Shown here one piece after another: positions 16,770-25,773 of a DNA stretch of 64,000 bases (its first letter is position 1; each line of letters starts with the position of its first letter). The stretch covers positions 124,001-188,000 of the forward strand of contig NZ_JABMCJ010000090.1 of NCBI RefSeq assembly GCF_013359755.1, given 5' to 3'. The translations under genes were made by a program, and so were the position numbers. The notes under the pieces are model-generated. The model saw only the letters and a program-made list of their open reading frames with translations, did not search any database and had not been told where the DNA came from. Source of the stretch: Tardiphaga robiniae (lineage in GTDB: Bacteria > Pseudomonadota > Alphaproteobacteria > Rhizobiales > Xanthobacteraceae).

Positions 16770-17809
16770 ATACGCCACCCGATCGCATGGTTACACCTGA
16801 GCGCCGCTCTGACGATGTCGGCGACACCACGCTGCGCCCGCAGTCGCTGTCCGATTTCGTCGGCCAGGCACAGGCGCGCGCGAATCTGCAGATATTCATC
16901 GATGCAGCTCGTAAGCGCGGTGAGGCACTGGATCACACATTGTTTGTGGGCCCGCCCGGCCTCGGTAAGACCACGCTGGCGCAGATCGTGGCGCGCGAGC
17001 TCGGTGTCGGCTTTCGCGCGACATCGGGGCCGGTGATCGCCAAGGCCGGCGATCTAGCGGCATTGCTGACCAATCTCGAAGAGCGCGATGTGCTGTTCAT
17101 CGACGAGATCCACCGTCTCAGCCCTGCAGTCGAGGAAGTGCTCTATCCCGCGATGGAGGACTTCCAGCTCGATCTCATCATCGGCGAAGGCCCTGCGGCG
17201 CGCTCTGTGAAAATCGAGCTGTCGAAATTCACGCTGGTCGGCGCGACAACCCGTGCGGGTCTGCTGACCAATCCGCTGCGCGATCGTTTCGGCATTCCGC
17301 TGCGGCTGAATTTCTACACGATCGACGAGCTCGAAAAGATCGTCACGCGCGGCGCCCGCGTGCTGGACATCGGCATGACCCCTGATGGCTCTAACGAGAT
17401 TGCGCGCCGCGCCCGCGGCACGCCGCGCATCGCTGGGCGTCTTTTGCGCCGTGTGCGCGACTTTGCCTCTGCTGCGGATGCGTCTGCGATCGATCGCAAA
17501 ATCGCCGACCACGCGCTGTCCGCGCTGGAAGTCGACAGCGCGGGTCTCGATGCGATGGATCGCCGCTATCTCACCACCATCGCCATGAACTATGCCGGTG
17601 GTCCCGTTGGTGTCGAGACCATGGCGGCCGCGCTGTCCGAGCCGCGTGATGCCATCGAGGACATCATCGAGCCCTATCTGATCCAGTGCGGCTATCTGCA
17701 GCGCACCCCGCGTGGGCGCTTGCTGACGTCGAATGCATTCAAGCATCTAGGATTGAGTGAGCCGAAGCGAGATGCGAGCCAGATCGGATTGTTTGGCGAG
17801 GAGGAGTAG
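16766..17809 (+). CDS. ruvB: Holliday junction branch migration ATPase RuvB
   Basis: 347 residues from ATG 16766. The N-terminal [12 protein letters not shown] is followed by Walker [13 protein letters not shown] and Walker [12 protein letters not shown]. Sensor motifs lie around [18 protein letters not shown], with the winged-helix C-terminal domain ending in [12 protein letters not shown]. RuvB hexamers pull DNA through RuvA-bound junctions using ATP. The next gene, a NUDIX hydrolase, starts five bases after its stop. Confidence 0.97.
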   Translation: MNTPPDRMVTPERRSDDVGDTTLRPQSLSDFVGQAQARANLQIFIDAARKRGEALDHTLFVGPPGLGKTTLAQIVARELGVGFRATSGPVIAKAGDLAALLTNLEERDVLFIDEIHRLSPAVEEVLYPAMEDFQLDLIIGEGPAARSVKIELSKFTLVGATTRAGLLTNPLRDRFGIPLRLNFYTIDELEKIVTRGARVLDIGMTPDGSNEIARRARGTPRIAGRLLRRVRDFASAADASAIDRKIADHALSALEVDSAGLDAMDRRYLTTIAMNYAGGPVGVETMAAALSEPRDAIEDIIEPYLIQCGYLQRTPRGRLLTSNAFKHLGLSEPKRDASQIGLFGEEE

Positions 17810-17813
17810 CGCA

Positions 17814-18224
17814 ATGACCGACAAGATTATCGGCGTGGTCGCCGCGCTGATCCGTGACGATGCAGGGCGCATGCTGGTGGTGCGCAAGCGTGGCACCGAG
17901 GCCTTCATGCAGCCGGGCGGCAAGCGCGATGCCGGCGAAGACGATCTGGCCGCGCTGGAGCGCGAGATCAGCGAAGAGCTGGGCTGCCGGATGGTGCCGG
18001 GTTCTGCGCAGGCGCTCGGGCAATTCAACAGCGTTGCCGCGAATGAACCGGGGTGGCAGGTGCAGGCCAGTGTCTATGCGGTGAAGGTGGATGGAGCGAT
18101 CGCACCCCAGGCCGAGATCGCCGAAGCGATTTGGATCAATCCAACTGCGCCTGAGGCTATCGTCTTGGCGCCATTGACGCGTGATCACGTGCTGCCACTC
18201 GCAGCTCACGGCTTTTCGTTATGA
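17814..18224 (+). CDS. NUDIX hydrolase
   Basis: A 136-residue single-domain protein starting at ATG 17814 (MTDKIIGVVAALIRDD), preceded by GAGGAG. The NUDIX box is complete: GKRDAGEDDLAALEREISEE with LGC after it. The substrate, a nucleoside diphosphate linked to another group, cannot be inferred. The gene is the last of the yebC-ruvCAB run. Its stop overlaps the start codon of a truncated ybgC, which is discussed separately. Confidence 0.88.
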   Translation: MTDKIIGVVAALIRDDAGRMLVVRKRGTEAFMQPGGKRDAGEDDLAALEREISEELGCRMVPGSAQALGQFNSVAANEPGWQVQASVYAVKVDGAIAPQAEIAEAIWINPTAPEAIVLAPLTRDHVLPLAAHGFSL

Positions 18225-18316
18225 CCGGTTCTACGACCTTCCATCTCGACGGCGCCATCGCCGACGGCCTGCATCGCATGCAGGTGCGGCGCCATGGCCT
18301 TTGTGGGGTCTTTTAA
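18221..18316 (+). pseudogene. ybgC: Truncated 5' end of ybgC (acyl-CoA thioesterase)
   Basis: An ATG at 18221 overlaps the NUDIX stop and opens a 31-codon frame starting MTGSTTFHLDGAIADGLHRM. Residues 9-23 match the N-terminus of the complete YbgC at 22842 ([16 protein letters not shown]). After codon 23 (18287-18289) the match stops abruptly, and an unrelated tail ends at TAA 18314. This looks like the remnant of the resident ybgC, cut by an insertion or rearrangement. The usual alphaproteobacterial order places ybgC after ruvB, as here. Confidence 0.7.
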
Positions 18317-18435
18317 GAGCCAAGAGATCGAAGGGGTGCTCGGACGGACGCCGGCTTCGCGAGCGCTTTGATCTCGTCCTTAGCACAGGCGCAATTGTCG
18401 CCGCGCGGATCAGCCTTGCCCAACATTGGTGGCCG

Positions 18436-19653
18436 CTAGGCCTGAACCGTCGATGCGGCGATCTCGTCCAGTACTTCGGTCAATCGGTCTACGGCCCAAT
18501 CCACCTGTGACTCGTCGATAATCAAGGGGGGCGCAAAGCGTATCGTGTTCCGGTGAGTATCTTTGGTCAGCACTCCCGCCTGAAGCAAGCGGCTGATCAC
18601 CGTACCGGCACTAGCCATGTTACGGTGTAACTCGACCCCCGCAAACAAACCGCGACCGCGCACCTCGCGGATGATTGGATTTTTGATCGCAGAGAGCCGA
18701 TCGAGGAGATGCGCGCCGACAGTCGCGGCACGTTCAATCAATCGCTCGTCGATTAGTGTGTCGAGGGCGGCTAATCCAACCGCTGATGCAATCGGGTTGC
18801 CTCCGAATGTGCTGCCGTGGTCACCGGGAGTGAAAACCTGCATGACCTCGCGACGGGCGAGGAAAAGCGAAACCGGTAACATCCCGCCGCCGAGCGCCTT
18901 GCCGAGCATCAGACCGTCGGGTGTTACTCCTTCATGCTGACACGCGAGCAGACGTCCGGTGCGTCCCAGACCGCTCTGGATCTCGTCGCACAGCAGCAGC
19001 ACGTTGTTCGCCTTGCAAATGCGCGCGGCCTCAGCGAGATATCCAGGGGGCGGCACATTGATCCCGCCTTCGCCTTGAATTGGTTCGACCAGAAAGGCCG
19101 CGGTGTCAGGGGTAACGGCCGCGGCGAGCGCCGACGCATCGCCGAACGGCACGCGCGTGAAGCCGGGCGGGAACGGCCCGAAGCCGTCGCGATATTGGGT
19201 TTGCGAAGAAAAGCCGACGATCGAGATGGTACGGCCGTGGAAATTTCCCTCCGCGACGATGATTTCGGCCCGGTCAGTCGGCACTCTCTTGACCCTGTAG
19301 GCCCATTTACGTGCCGCCTTGAGCGCCGTCTCGACGGCTTCCGCGCCGCTGTTCATCGGCAACGCGGCGTCCATACCGGTAAGTGCACAAGCCTTCGCGA
19401 GGAAAGGCCCCAGCCGATCGCTGAAATAAGCGCGCGAAATCGTATCCAGGCGTTGTGCCTGTTCTGTCAGCGCCTTGACGAGGCGCGGATGGCAATGGCC
19501 GAAGCTCGCCGCCGAATATGCGCCCATCATGTCGATGTAGCGTCTGCCAGCCTCGTCCCACACGTAGACACCAGCCCCGCGGACGATCGTGACCGGCAAC
19601 GGTGCATAGTTTCCTGCGCCAAAACGGGCTTCGAGACCGGCGAAATCAGTCAT
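18436..19653 (-). CDS. rocD: Ornithine--oxo-acid aminotransferase (class III)
   Basis: Start at ATG 19653 (MTDFAGLEARFGAGNYAPLP), with AGGAG upstream, giving 405 residues. Class III PLP fold motifs are clear: MNSGAEAVETALKAARKW, NFHGRTISIVGFSS, the cofactor Asp in LLLCDEIQSGLGRTG (Asp223) and the Schiff-base lysine in LMLGKALGGG (Lys252). The sequence style fits RocD over ArgD. It converts ornithine to glutamate semialdehyde. It lies inside the block between the two ybgC pieces, pointing back to ruvB. Confidence 0.88.
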   Translation of the reverse strand: MTDFAGLEARFGAGNYAPLPVTIVRGAGVYVWDEAGRRYIDMMGAYSAASFGHCHPRLVKALTEQAQRLDTISRAYFSDRLGPFLAKACALTGMDAALPMNSGAEAVETALKAARKWAYRVKRVPTDRAEIIVAEGNFHGRTISIVGFSSQTQYRDGFGPFPPGFTRVPFGDASALAAAVTPDTAAFLVEPIQGEGGINVPPPGYLAEAARICKANNVLLLCDEIQSGLGRTGRLLACQHEGVTPDGLMLGKALGGGMLPVSLFLARREVMQVFTPGDHGSTFGGNPIASAVGLAALDTLIDERLIERAATVGAHLLDRLSAIKNPIIREVRGRGLFAGVELHRNMASAGTVISRLLQAGVLTKDTHRNTIRFAPPLIIDESQVDWAVDRLTEVLDEIAASTVQA

Positions 19654-19892
19654 GACAAGCGCTCCTGCCGCGTTCCTCCCCCGCACCGGTTCGGCATGCC
19701 ATCCCGACCGTTGGTGAGGGCGCACAAGCAGAACTACATCGTGAGATCACCGCTCATGGCGCGCTCTCCCGATTGGGCGCGCGTAAGGCGATGCGCACCT
19801 CAGTTCTGATGTAGGAAGGCCGACGCAGAAAAAACAGGTGCGAGGGCTCAAGACAGGCACCGCCACCTCTCCCATTCTGCTATAATCCGTTC

Positions 19893-22676
19893 ATGACGAT
19901 CGGGATTACCGGGCCCGAACGGAAGACGCCAGGGCGAAACGCCGTGGTCGGGGTGATTGTGACTGCCATCTTCTCCGGAATTTGCCTGATCCTTCTCGCG
20001 ATTGTCGGCGACTTCTTGGTCGACTGGATGTGGTTCTCCGCGGTCGGCTATTCGCAGGTTTTTTGGACATCGATCGGCGCGAAAGCCGCAGTCTTTTCTG
20101 TCGTCTTCGCGGCAACTGCCGTCATTGCGTGGGCAAACGCCCGGCTGGCACTTTTTCTTGTCCGACGGCGGCGAGGCCGGCTTCCCGTCGACTTCGACTG
20201 GAAGCTCGCGGCCACCGCGGTGTCGCCCGATCCGTTCGAATTCATACGCGATCGGTTGCCATGGCGCCTTGCCATCGCTGGCGGCGCCGGATTCCTCGCT
20301 CTGCTTGTTGCATGGGAGGAGGTCGGCAATTGGAGCATCATTCTGCAGTTCCTCTATCAGGTGCCATATGGCGCGAATGATCCGCTGTATGACAAAGATA
20401 TTGGATTCTATCTGTTTTCTCTGCCCGCCTATATCGGCATCAAGAATTGGGCATTGCTAACGCTGTTCATGAGCGCGCTTCTCGCCGCAGTGATCTATTG
20501 GCTGCATGGTCAGATCGAATACCAGGTCCAGCGGTGGTCGATATCACCGCCAGTGGTTGCTCACGGCTCGGCGCTGCTCGGCTTGCTCTTTGTGGTGAAG
20601 GCATGGTCCTACGGACTCGACCGCTATTTGCTGCTCTACGGAGACAATGGCGTAGTGGTCGGCGCGAGCTACACCGATGTCCACGTGCAGCTACCCGTTC
20701 TCTGGTTGCTGCTCGGGCTTTCGATCGTTGCGGCATGCGCCGCGTGGGCGAACCTGTGGGCGCGTACCTACTGGCTCCCCACTGCCGCGACGTTGCTCGT
20801 CTTCGGGGGCGCTTTCCTGCTGTCCGGCGTGATCCCGATGCTGTTTCAGCGGTTCTACGTGAAACCGAACGAACTGGAACTGGAGCGGCCCTACATCGAA
20901 CGCAGCATCCGTCTGACCAGGGAAGCCTATAATCTCGACAACATCGCCGCCAAGCCCTTTCCTGCCGAACAGGACCTTACCTTCGCGACACTCGAAGCCA
21001 ACAAGGCGACCATCGAGAACATCAGATTGTGGGACGGGCAGCCGCTAGCCGATACCTACGCCCAGCTGCAGGAGATACGCACCTACTACAAATTAAGTGA
21101 CCTGGATGTCGACCGCTACTGGCTTCGCGGCACCTACCAGAGCGTGATGCTGTCGGCACGCGAGCTCAGATCCTCACTGCTACCGCCGAACGCCCAGACG
21201 TGGGTCAACCTGCATCTGCTGTTCACCCACGGCAATGGAGCGGTGATGAGCCCGGTAATGCACAAGAGCTCTGAAGGGCTCCCGTTGCTTTACCTGCGGG
21301 ATATTCCTCCCGTTGCGGACGGAGGCCCCGAAATCCGCGAACCGCGCATTTATTATGGACAAGAGGAGAGCAACTACGTTGTCGTCAGGACGACCACGCC
21401 GGAATTCGACTATCCGAAGGGGAGTGAAAACGCATACACGGTCTACGACGGTGCCGGTGGCGTACCGCTGACGGGTATGGTGCGAAAAATCATCTTCGCT
21501 CACCACTTTAACGACATGAATCTGCTGCTCTCCAGCTACATCACCGACGACAGCCGGATCATGATCCGGCGCAATATCGGGGAACGGCTACGCACGATCG
21601 CCCCGTTCCTCAGCCTCGACCACGATCCCTATCTGGTCATCAGCGAAGGGCGGATGTTCTGGATCCAGGATGCCTATACAACCAGTAACTATTTTCCCTC
21701 TGCGCAGCCTGCGCCCGGCCGCAATCTGAATTACATCCGCAATTCCGTGAAGGCCGTCGTCGACGCCTATAACGGCAGTGTCGACTTTTATCTGATGGAC
21801 CAGGAGGATCCGATCGTAGCCACCTACCAACGAATCTTTCCGGGGCTATTCAAGCCGTTTGCGGCAATGCCGTCCGATCTGCAAAAGCACATTCGCTATC
21901 CCGAGGACCTCTTCCTGATTCAGGCGCAGCTTTACCAGACCTATCACATGGCATCTGCCGACGTTTTCTATAACCGGGAGGATCTTTGGCAGTTTCCGCG
22001 CCAGCCGGCCGGCGACGGCGTCGCGCCGATGGTCCCTTACTACATCGTGATGCGGCTGCCCGGCGAAACCCAGGCCGAGTTCTTTATCATGATCCCCATG
22101 GTGCCAAGCCGACGCGACAACATGATCGCATGGCTGGCAGCGCGCTGCGACGCTCCCGACTATGGAAAATTGATCGTCTACGAATTTCCCAAGGAGAAGC
22201 TCGTCTACGGACCGTTCCAGATCGAGGCGCGCATTCATCAGAACACGGAGATCTCCCAGCAAATATCGTTGTGGAACCAGATGGGTTCACGGGTGATCCG
22301 CGGAAACCTGCTGGTGATCCCGATCGAGAATTCGATCCTGTACGTATCGCCGCTGTACCTGCGCGCGGTCCACGGGCACTTGCCGGAGCTCAAGCGTGTG
22401 ATCGCCGCCTACGGCGAGCATGTCGTCATGAAAGAGACGCTTGCCGAGGCCTTGTCCGCGCTTTTCATCGAAACTAACGCGTCACCGACATCGCTGGGTG
22501 CTGCGACGGAAATGCCACGTGCGAGCCCTGCGGAAAACAGGGCGCAGGAGGCGTTTGATCGCTATAACGAGGCAATGAAGCTGTTGAGGTCTGGGGATTG
22601 GGCAGGCTTCGGTGTGCAGATCGACGGGATGCGCGGTCTTTTGGAGAAAATGAGCCGGGAATCGGCCGGGCACTGA
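19893..22676 (+). CDS. UPF0182 family integral membrane protein
   Basis: A 927-residue protein with about seven N-terminal transmembrane segments (residues 20-40, 55-85, 125-150, 180-205, 225-250, 270-290 and 300-325). A large soluble domain fills the rest. The family stretches YDKDIGFYLFSLPAY and RFYVKPNELELERPYIERSI are present, as is NFPSAQPAPGRNLNYIRNS-like text around residues 600-625. The function of UPF0182 (COG1615) is unknown. Base composition looks less GC-rich than its neighbours. It is divergent from the aminotransferase, with which it shares a 240-base promoter gap. Confidence 0.85.
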   Translation: MTIGITGPERKTPGRNAVVGVIVTAIFSGICLILLAIVGDFLVDWMWFSAVGYSQVFWTSIGAKAAVFSVVFAATAVIAWANARLALFLVRRRRGRLPVDFDWKLAATAVSPDPFEFIRDRLPWRLAIAGGAGFLALLVAWEEVGNWSIILQFLYQVPYGANDPLYDKDIGFYLFSLPAYIGIKNWALLTLFMSALLAAVIYWLHGQIEYQVQRWSISPPVVAHGSALLGLLFVVKAWSYGLDRYLLLYGDNGVVVGASYTDVHVQLPVLWLLLGLSIVAACAAWANLWARTYWLPTAATLLVFGGAFLLSGVIPMLFQRFYVKPNELELERPYIERSIRLTREAYNLDNIAAKPFPAEQDLTFATLEANKATIENIRLWDGQPLADTYAQLQEIRTYYKLSDLDVDRYWLRGTYQSVMLSARELRSSLLPPNAQTWVNLHLLFTHGNGAVMSPVMHKSSEGLPLLYLRDIPPVADGGPEIREPRIYYGQEESNYVVVRTTTPEFDYPKGSENAYTVYDGAGGVPLTGMVRKIIFAHHFNDMNLLLSSYITDDSRIMIRRNIGERLRTIAPFLSLDHDPYLVISEGRMFWIQDAYTTSNYFPSAQPAPGRNLNYIRNSVKAVVDAYNGSVDFYLMDQEDPIVATYQRIFPGLFKPFAAMPSDLQKHIRYPEDLFLIQAQLYQTYHMASADVFYNREDLWQFPRQPAGDGVAPMVPYYIVMRLPGETQAEFFIMIPMVPSRRDNMIAWLAARCDAPDYGKLIVYEFPKEKLVYGPFQIEARIHQNTEISQQISLWNQMGSRVIRGNLLVIPIENSILYVSPLYLRAVHGHLPELKRVIAAYGEHVVMKETLAEALSALFIETNASPTSLGAATEMPRASPAENRAQEAFDRYNEAMKLLRSGDWAGFGVQIDGMRGLLEKMSRESAGH

Positions 22677-22841
22677 CCAGCGCCGGCTAATTGCCATTCG
22701 ACAAAGAGATGCGCGTCCCCGCAACCAAGATTCCAGGTGCATCCCAAGCAAGGTTCCAGCCCAAAGCGATTGGCGCTTGCTGAGGAAGGTGCCTCTGTGC
22801 AAGACGATTACTCCCCGGAGTGTGATAAGAGGAATCTCCCT

Positions 22842-23288
22842 GTGACAGCCTCTCTTGATGGCGAAATTCGCGACGGTCGTCATCATATGCGGGTTCGCGT
22901 TTATTTCGAAGATACTGACGCCGGCCAGATTGTTTATCACGCAAACTTTCTGCGTTTCATGGAACGCGGCAGAACGAATTACTTGCGTTTGCTCGGAACC
23001 AGTCAACAAGAGCTGCTGAAAGAAGCGCGAGAGGATGCGCCCGGCTTTGCCTTCGTTGTTCGTTCGATGAAAATTGATTTTCTAAAACCGGCAGTCCTGG
23101 ACGATCTGCTTGACGTCGTCACGGTTCCACAAGAGGTGAGGGGCGCCTCGATCATGCTGGGTCAGGAAGTGCGCCGCGGCGATGAGTTGCTGCTTGAGGC
23201 CAAGGTCAAGGTGGCCTTTGTCTCCGGCGGCCGCGCCAAGCCGATCCCGAAAGCGCTGCGGATTGCCATGAAGGCCGATCAGATTTAG
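22842..23288 (+). CDS. ybgC: YbgC-type acyl-CoA thioesterase (complete copy)
   Basis: Start chosen at GTG 22842 with GAGGA nine bases upstream, giving 148 residues. The hot-dog fold thioesterase motif [23 protein letters not shown], active-site Asp included, is present in the first third. [15 protein letters not shown] follows. YbgC hydrolyses acyl-CoA or acts near the Tol-Pal complex. The first half is visibly richer in A and T than the second half. A stub of the same gene lies 4.6 kb upstream, so this copy probably replaced or displaced it. tolQ does not follow. Confidence 0.9.
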   Translation: MTASLDGEIRDGRHHMRVRVYFEDTDAGQIVYHANFLRFMERGRTNYLRLLGTSQQELLKEAREDAPGFAFVVRSMKIDFLKPAVLDDLLDVVTVPQEVRGASIMLGQEVRRGDELLLEAKVKVAFVSGGRAKPIPKALRIAMKADQI

Positions 23289-23370
23289 CAATCGCCCAAT
23301 AGGCGGAATGGCATCGACTCCGCATGCGGCAGGGCTACAATCCCTGCAACATCGCAAAGCCGAGGGTCCC

Positions 23371-23838
23371 ATGTCGCGTCCACCGTTTCCGCCCTTCACC
23401 CGAGAGAGCGCCGCCCAGAAGGCCCGCATGGCCGAGGATGCCTGGAATTCACGCGATCCGGTGAAAGTGTCGCTCGCCTATACCGAGGACTCGACCTGGC
23501 GCAATCGCGGCGAGTTCTTTCAGGGGCGCCCGGCGATCGTCGAATTCCTCACCCGTAAATGGGCGAAGGAGCACGAATACCGGCTGATCAAGGATTTGTG
23601 GGCGTTCGACGGCAATCACATTGCCGTGCGCTTTCAATATGAATGGCACGATGACGCCGGCAACTGGCATCGCTCCTATGGCAATGAGCAATGGGAGTTT
23701 GACGAGGCCGGCCTGATGCGCCGCCGCGAGGCGAGCATCAACGATGTGGCCATTGCCGAGAAGGATCGCCGTTTCCTGTGGCCGGCGCCGGGGCCGCGTC
23801 CGGCCGATGTGCCGGGTCTCGGCACCGACCCGTTCTAA
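23371..23838 (+). CDS. NTF2-like (DUF1348/SnoaL-type) protein
   Basis: Start taken at ATG 23371 ([20 protein letters not shown]), giving 155 residues. The pattern [20 protein letters not shown], followed by [11 protein letters not shown] and [18 protein letters not shown], is characteristic of DUF1348 proteins with an NTF2-like cone fold. Their activity is not established. It abuts the stop of phnF on the other strand with no gap, and is not obviously part of an operon. Confidence 0.85.
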   Translation: MSRPPFPPFTRESAAQKARMAEDAWNSRDPVKVSLAYTEDSTWRNRGEFFQGRPAIVEFLTRKWAKEHEYRLIKDLWAFDGNHIAVRFQYEWHDDAGNWHRSYGNEQWEFDEAGLMRRREASINDVAIAEKDRRFLWPAPGPRPADVPGLGTDPF

Positions 23839-24573
23839 CTAAAGCGAACCGCTATCGACCACGAATTCGACGCGCTCGGCGACGAAGCGCGAATGCGTAG
23901 CGCTGAGCGGCGTGCCGTCGGCATCCACATCGATGGAATCGACAATCAAGATCGGACGCCCGAGTGCGACACCAAGCCGTGTCGCATCGGTCGCGTCGAT
24001 GATCCCCGCGGTGACCTTCGTCGAGGCGCGGCGATAGTCCTTGATGCCGTAATGCGCCAGGGCCTTGGTCATCGAGCGCACGCGCTCATAGACCTTGCCG
24101 AAATCGGGAAAGCGTTCGGCCGACAGCCAGTTGGTGCCGACGCAGATCGGCGTCTTGTCCGCCAACCGCAAGGCTTCAATGCGGATCAGCGGAGCGCCGG
24201 CTTTGAGGCCAAGCTGCCTTGCGAGATCGCGTGTTGCCACATCGTCCCAGGCTCCGATCAATTGCGCTTGCGGCTCGCGCCCGCCGGCACCGGCAATTTC
24301 CGAGAAGCGCGTGCGTGATCGCAGGGGATATGCAAGCTTTGGCGATTCCACATAGGTGCCGCTGCCGCGCTCGGCGCGCACCAAGCCGCGTTCGGCCAGG
24401 GTCGCGAGGGCGCGGCGCACGGTGTGGCGATTGACGCGGTAGATGTCAGCCAGTTCGGTCTCGCCGGGCAGCTTTTCGCCAGCGCCATAGCGGCCATCTG
24501 CAATGCCGCGCTCGATGCCGTCGGCGACGTGCCGCCACAATGCAACGCCTGTTGGCTTGTCCTGAATGGTCAC
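23839..24573 (-). CDS. phnF: Phosphonate-utilisation regulator PhnF (GntR/HutC family)
   Basis: I favour GTG 24573 (VTIQDKPTGVALWRHVADG), giving 244 residues; ATG 24606 is an alternative. The N-terminal winged helix contains PGETELADIYRVNRHTVRRALATLAERGLV. The C-terminal HutC-type effector domain (UTRA) follows. It is divergent from phnG, with a palindrome between them, so it probably represses the phn operon until a phosphonate-related ligand is present. Confidence 0.9.
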   Translation of the reverse strand: MTIQDKPTGVALWRHVADGIERGIADGRYGAGEKLPGETELADIYRVNRHTVRRALATLAERGLVRAERGSGTYVESPKLAYPLRSRTRFSEIAGAGGREPQAQLIGAWDDVATRDLARQLGLKAGAPLIRIEALRLADKTPICVGTNWLSAERFPDFGKVYERVRSMTKALAHYGIKDYRRASTKVTAGIIDATDATRLGVALGRPILIVDSIDVDADGTPLSATHSRFVAERVEFVVDSGSL

Positions 24574-24657
24574 AAAATCGGTCCCGGAATGATGTCGACC
24601 ACGCATTAGCGAAAAATCGTGCCGCTGTCACGAAACGGTCATTGCCTCCGCCTATAA

Positions 24658-24681
24658 AGTTGTCTAGTAAATCATACAACT
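24658..24681. promoter_or_regulatory. Candidate PhnF operator in the phnF-phnG gap
   Basis: AGTTGT (24658-24663) and ACAACT (24676-24681) are perfect arms around a 12-base AT-rich centre containing CTAG. The site is 18 bases upstream of the phnG start. Position and symmetry suggest a repressor site, probably for PhnF. Confidence 0.55.
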
Positions 24682-24698
24682 TGTTGAGCGACGGTGAC

Positions 24699-25160
24699 AT
24701 GACTTCATCCTCCCTGAACCACCAGCAGGCCCGGCGCCGTGAGGCGATGGGGGTGCTTGGGCACTGCGCCACGGCGGATATCGCCGGTTATCTCGATGCA
24801 GTGGCTGTTCCCGCCTATGAACAACTGCGTCAGCCGGAGAATGGCCTAGTGATGCTGCGCGGCCGGATCGGCGGCGATGGCGCGCCATTCAATCTCGGCG
24901 AAGCGACGGTGTCGCGTGCCGCTGTACGGCTTGCCAGCGGCGAGGTTGGCTTCGGTTACACACTCGGTCGTGACGGCGCGAAGGCGCAGCTGATCGCGCT
25001 CTGCGATGCACTCATCCAGACCAGTGAATTTTCAGATGCTGTCGAGACCAAGGTGCTCGCGCCGCTGCGCGCGCGCGTCGTCGCCGATAGCAAGCGCAAG
25101 GCCGCAGAGACGGCGGCAACCAAAGTCGATTTCTACACGCTCGTGCGCGGGGAGGGCTGA
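24699..25160 (+). CDS. phnG: C-P lyase subunit PhnG
   Basis: Start at ATG 24699 (MTSSSLNHQQARRREAMGVL), giving 153 residues. RGRIGGDGAPFNLGEATVSRAAVRL and GFGYTLGRDGAKAQLIALCDALIQ match PhnG. It is a core component of the carbon-phosphorus lyase complex (PhnGHIJ) that couples phosphonates to ribose of ATP. It opens the phnGHIJKLMN operon; the next start is two bases beyond its stop. Confidence 0.95.
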   Translation: MTSSSLNHQQARRREAMGVLGHCATADIAGYLDAVAVPAYEQLRQPENGLVMLRGRIGGDGAPFNLGEATVSRAAVRLASGEVGFGYTLGRDGAKAQLIALCDALIQTSEFSDAVETKVLAPLRARVVADSKRKAAETAATKVDFYTLVRGEG

Positions 25161-25162
25161 TC

Positions 25163-25771
25163 ATGACGACAGTTGCGGAAATGCCGGCCGGTTTCGCGGA
25201 TAAGGTGCTTGCAGCGCAATCGACCTTCCGTTCGGTGATGGATGCGATGGCGCGTCCCGGCACCGTGCAGCGGATTCAGGCTGTTTCGGGCGTACCTGCG
25301 CCGATGATGCGCGGCGCGGCCGCTATCGCGCTCACGCTGTTCGATCAGGACACGCCGGTGTGGCTCGATAGCAAGTTGGCGGCGACGATGGATGTTGCCA
25401 AGTGGATCAAGTTTCACACCAGCGCGCCGGTCATCGCCGATCCCGCCGTGTGTGCCTTCGCCGTGGTGGCTGATGCTGCCGCGCTGCCGTCCTTCGAGCA
25501 CTTCGCCTTCGGCACCGGCGAATATCCGGATCGCTCCACCACGATCATTCTGCAGGTGGCGAGCCTGACTGAAGGCCCTGCCTATGAGCTGCGCGGCCCC
25601 GGTATCGATGGTGCCACAATCCTGCGTGCTGCGATCGGCGTGCCGGATCTGCTGGATCGCCTTGCGCTGAATGCCTCGCTGTTTCCCCGCGGCATCGACC
25701 TCGTGCTGGTGTCCGGCGAATCCATTGTCGCGCTACCGCGTACCACGCGTCTTGTCGCGAAGGAGGGCTGA
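25163..25771 (+). CDS. phnH: C-P lyase subunit PhnH
   Basis: A 202-residue protein with the PhnH pattern: AQSTFRSVMDAMARPGTVQ near the N-terminus, WLDSKL, then ELRGPGI and FPRGIDLVLVSG toward the end. PhnH is part of the PhnGHIJ core complex. It is placed between phnG and phnI, with two-base gaps on both sides, so translation is probably coupled. GGAGG precedes the ATG. Confidence 0.95.
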   Translation: MTTVAEMPAGFADKVLAAQSTFRSVMDAMARPGTVQRIQAVSGVPAPMMRGAAAIALTLFDQDTPVWLDSKLAATMDVAKWIKFHTSAPVIADPAVCAFAVVADAAALPSFEHFAFGTGEYPDRSTTIILQVASLTEGPAYELRGPGIDGATILRAAIGVPDLLDRLALNASLFPRGIDLVLVSGESIVALPRTTRLVAKEG

Positions 25772-25773
25772 GC

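Noticed and set aside
18181-18510. Frame spanning the NUDIX end and the insertion
   Set aside because: Arg-rich translation with no family resemblance; the ybgC stub in another frame explains the region better.
18290-22841. Direct repeats that would mark element ends around the ybgC block
   Set aside because: The only similarity between the two edges is the shared ybgC sequence itself. No separate target duplication was seen.
22482-23009. Minus-strand frame over the end of UPF0182 and start of ybgC
   Set aside because: Covers two well-supported plus-strand genes and shows no domain.
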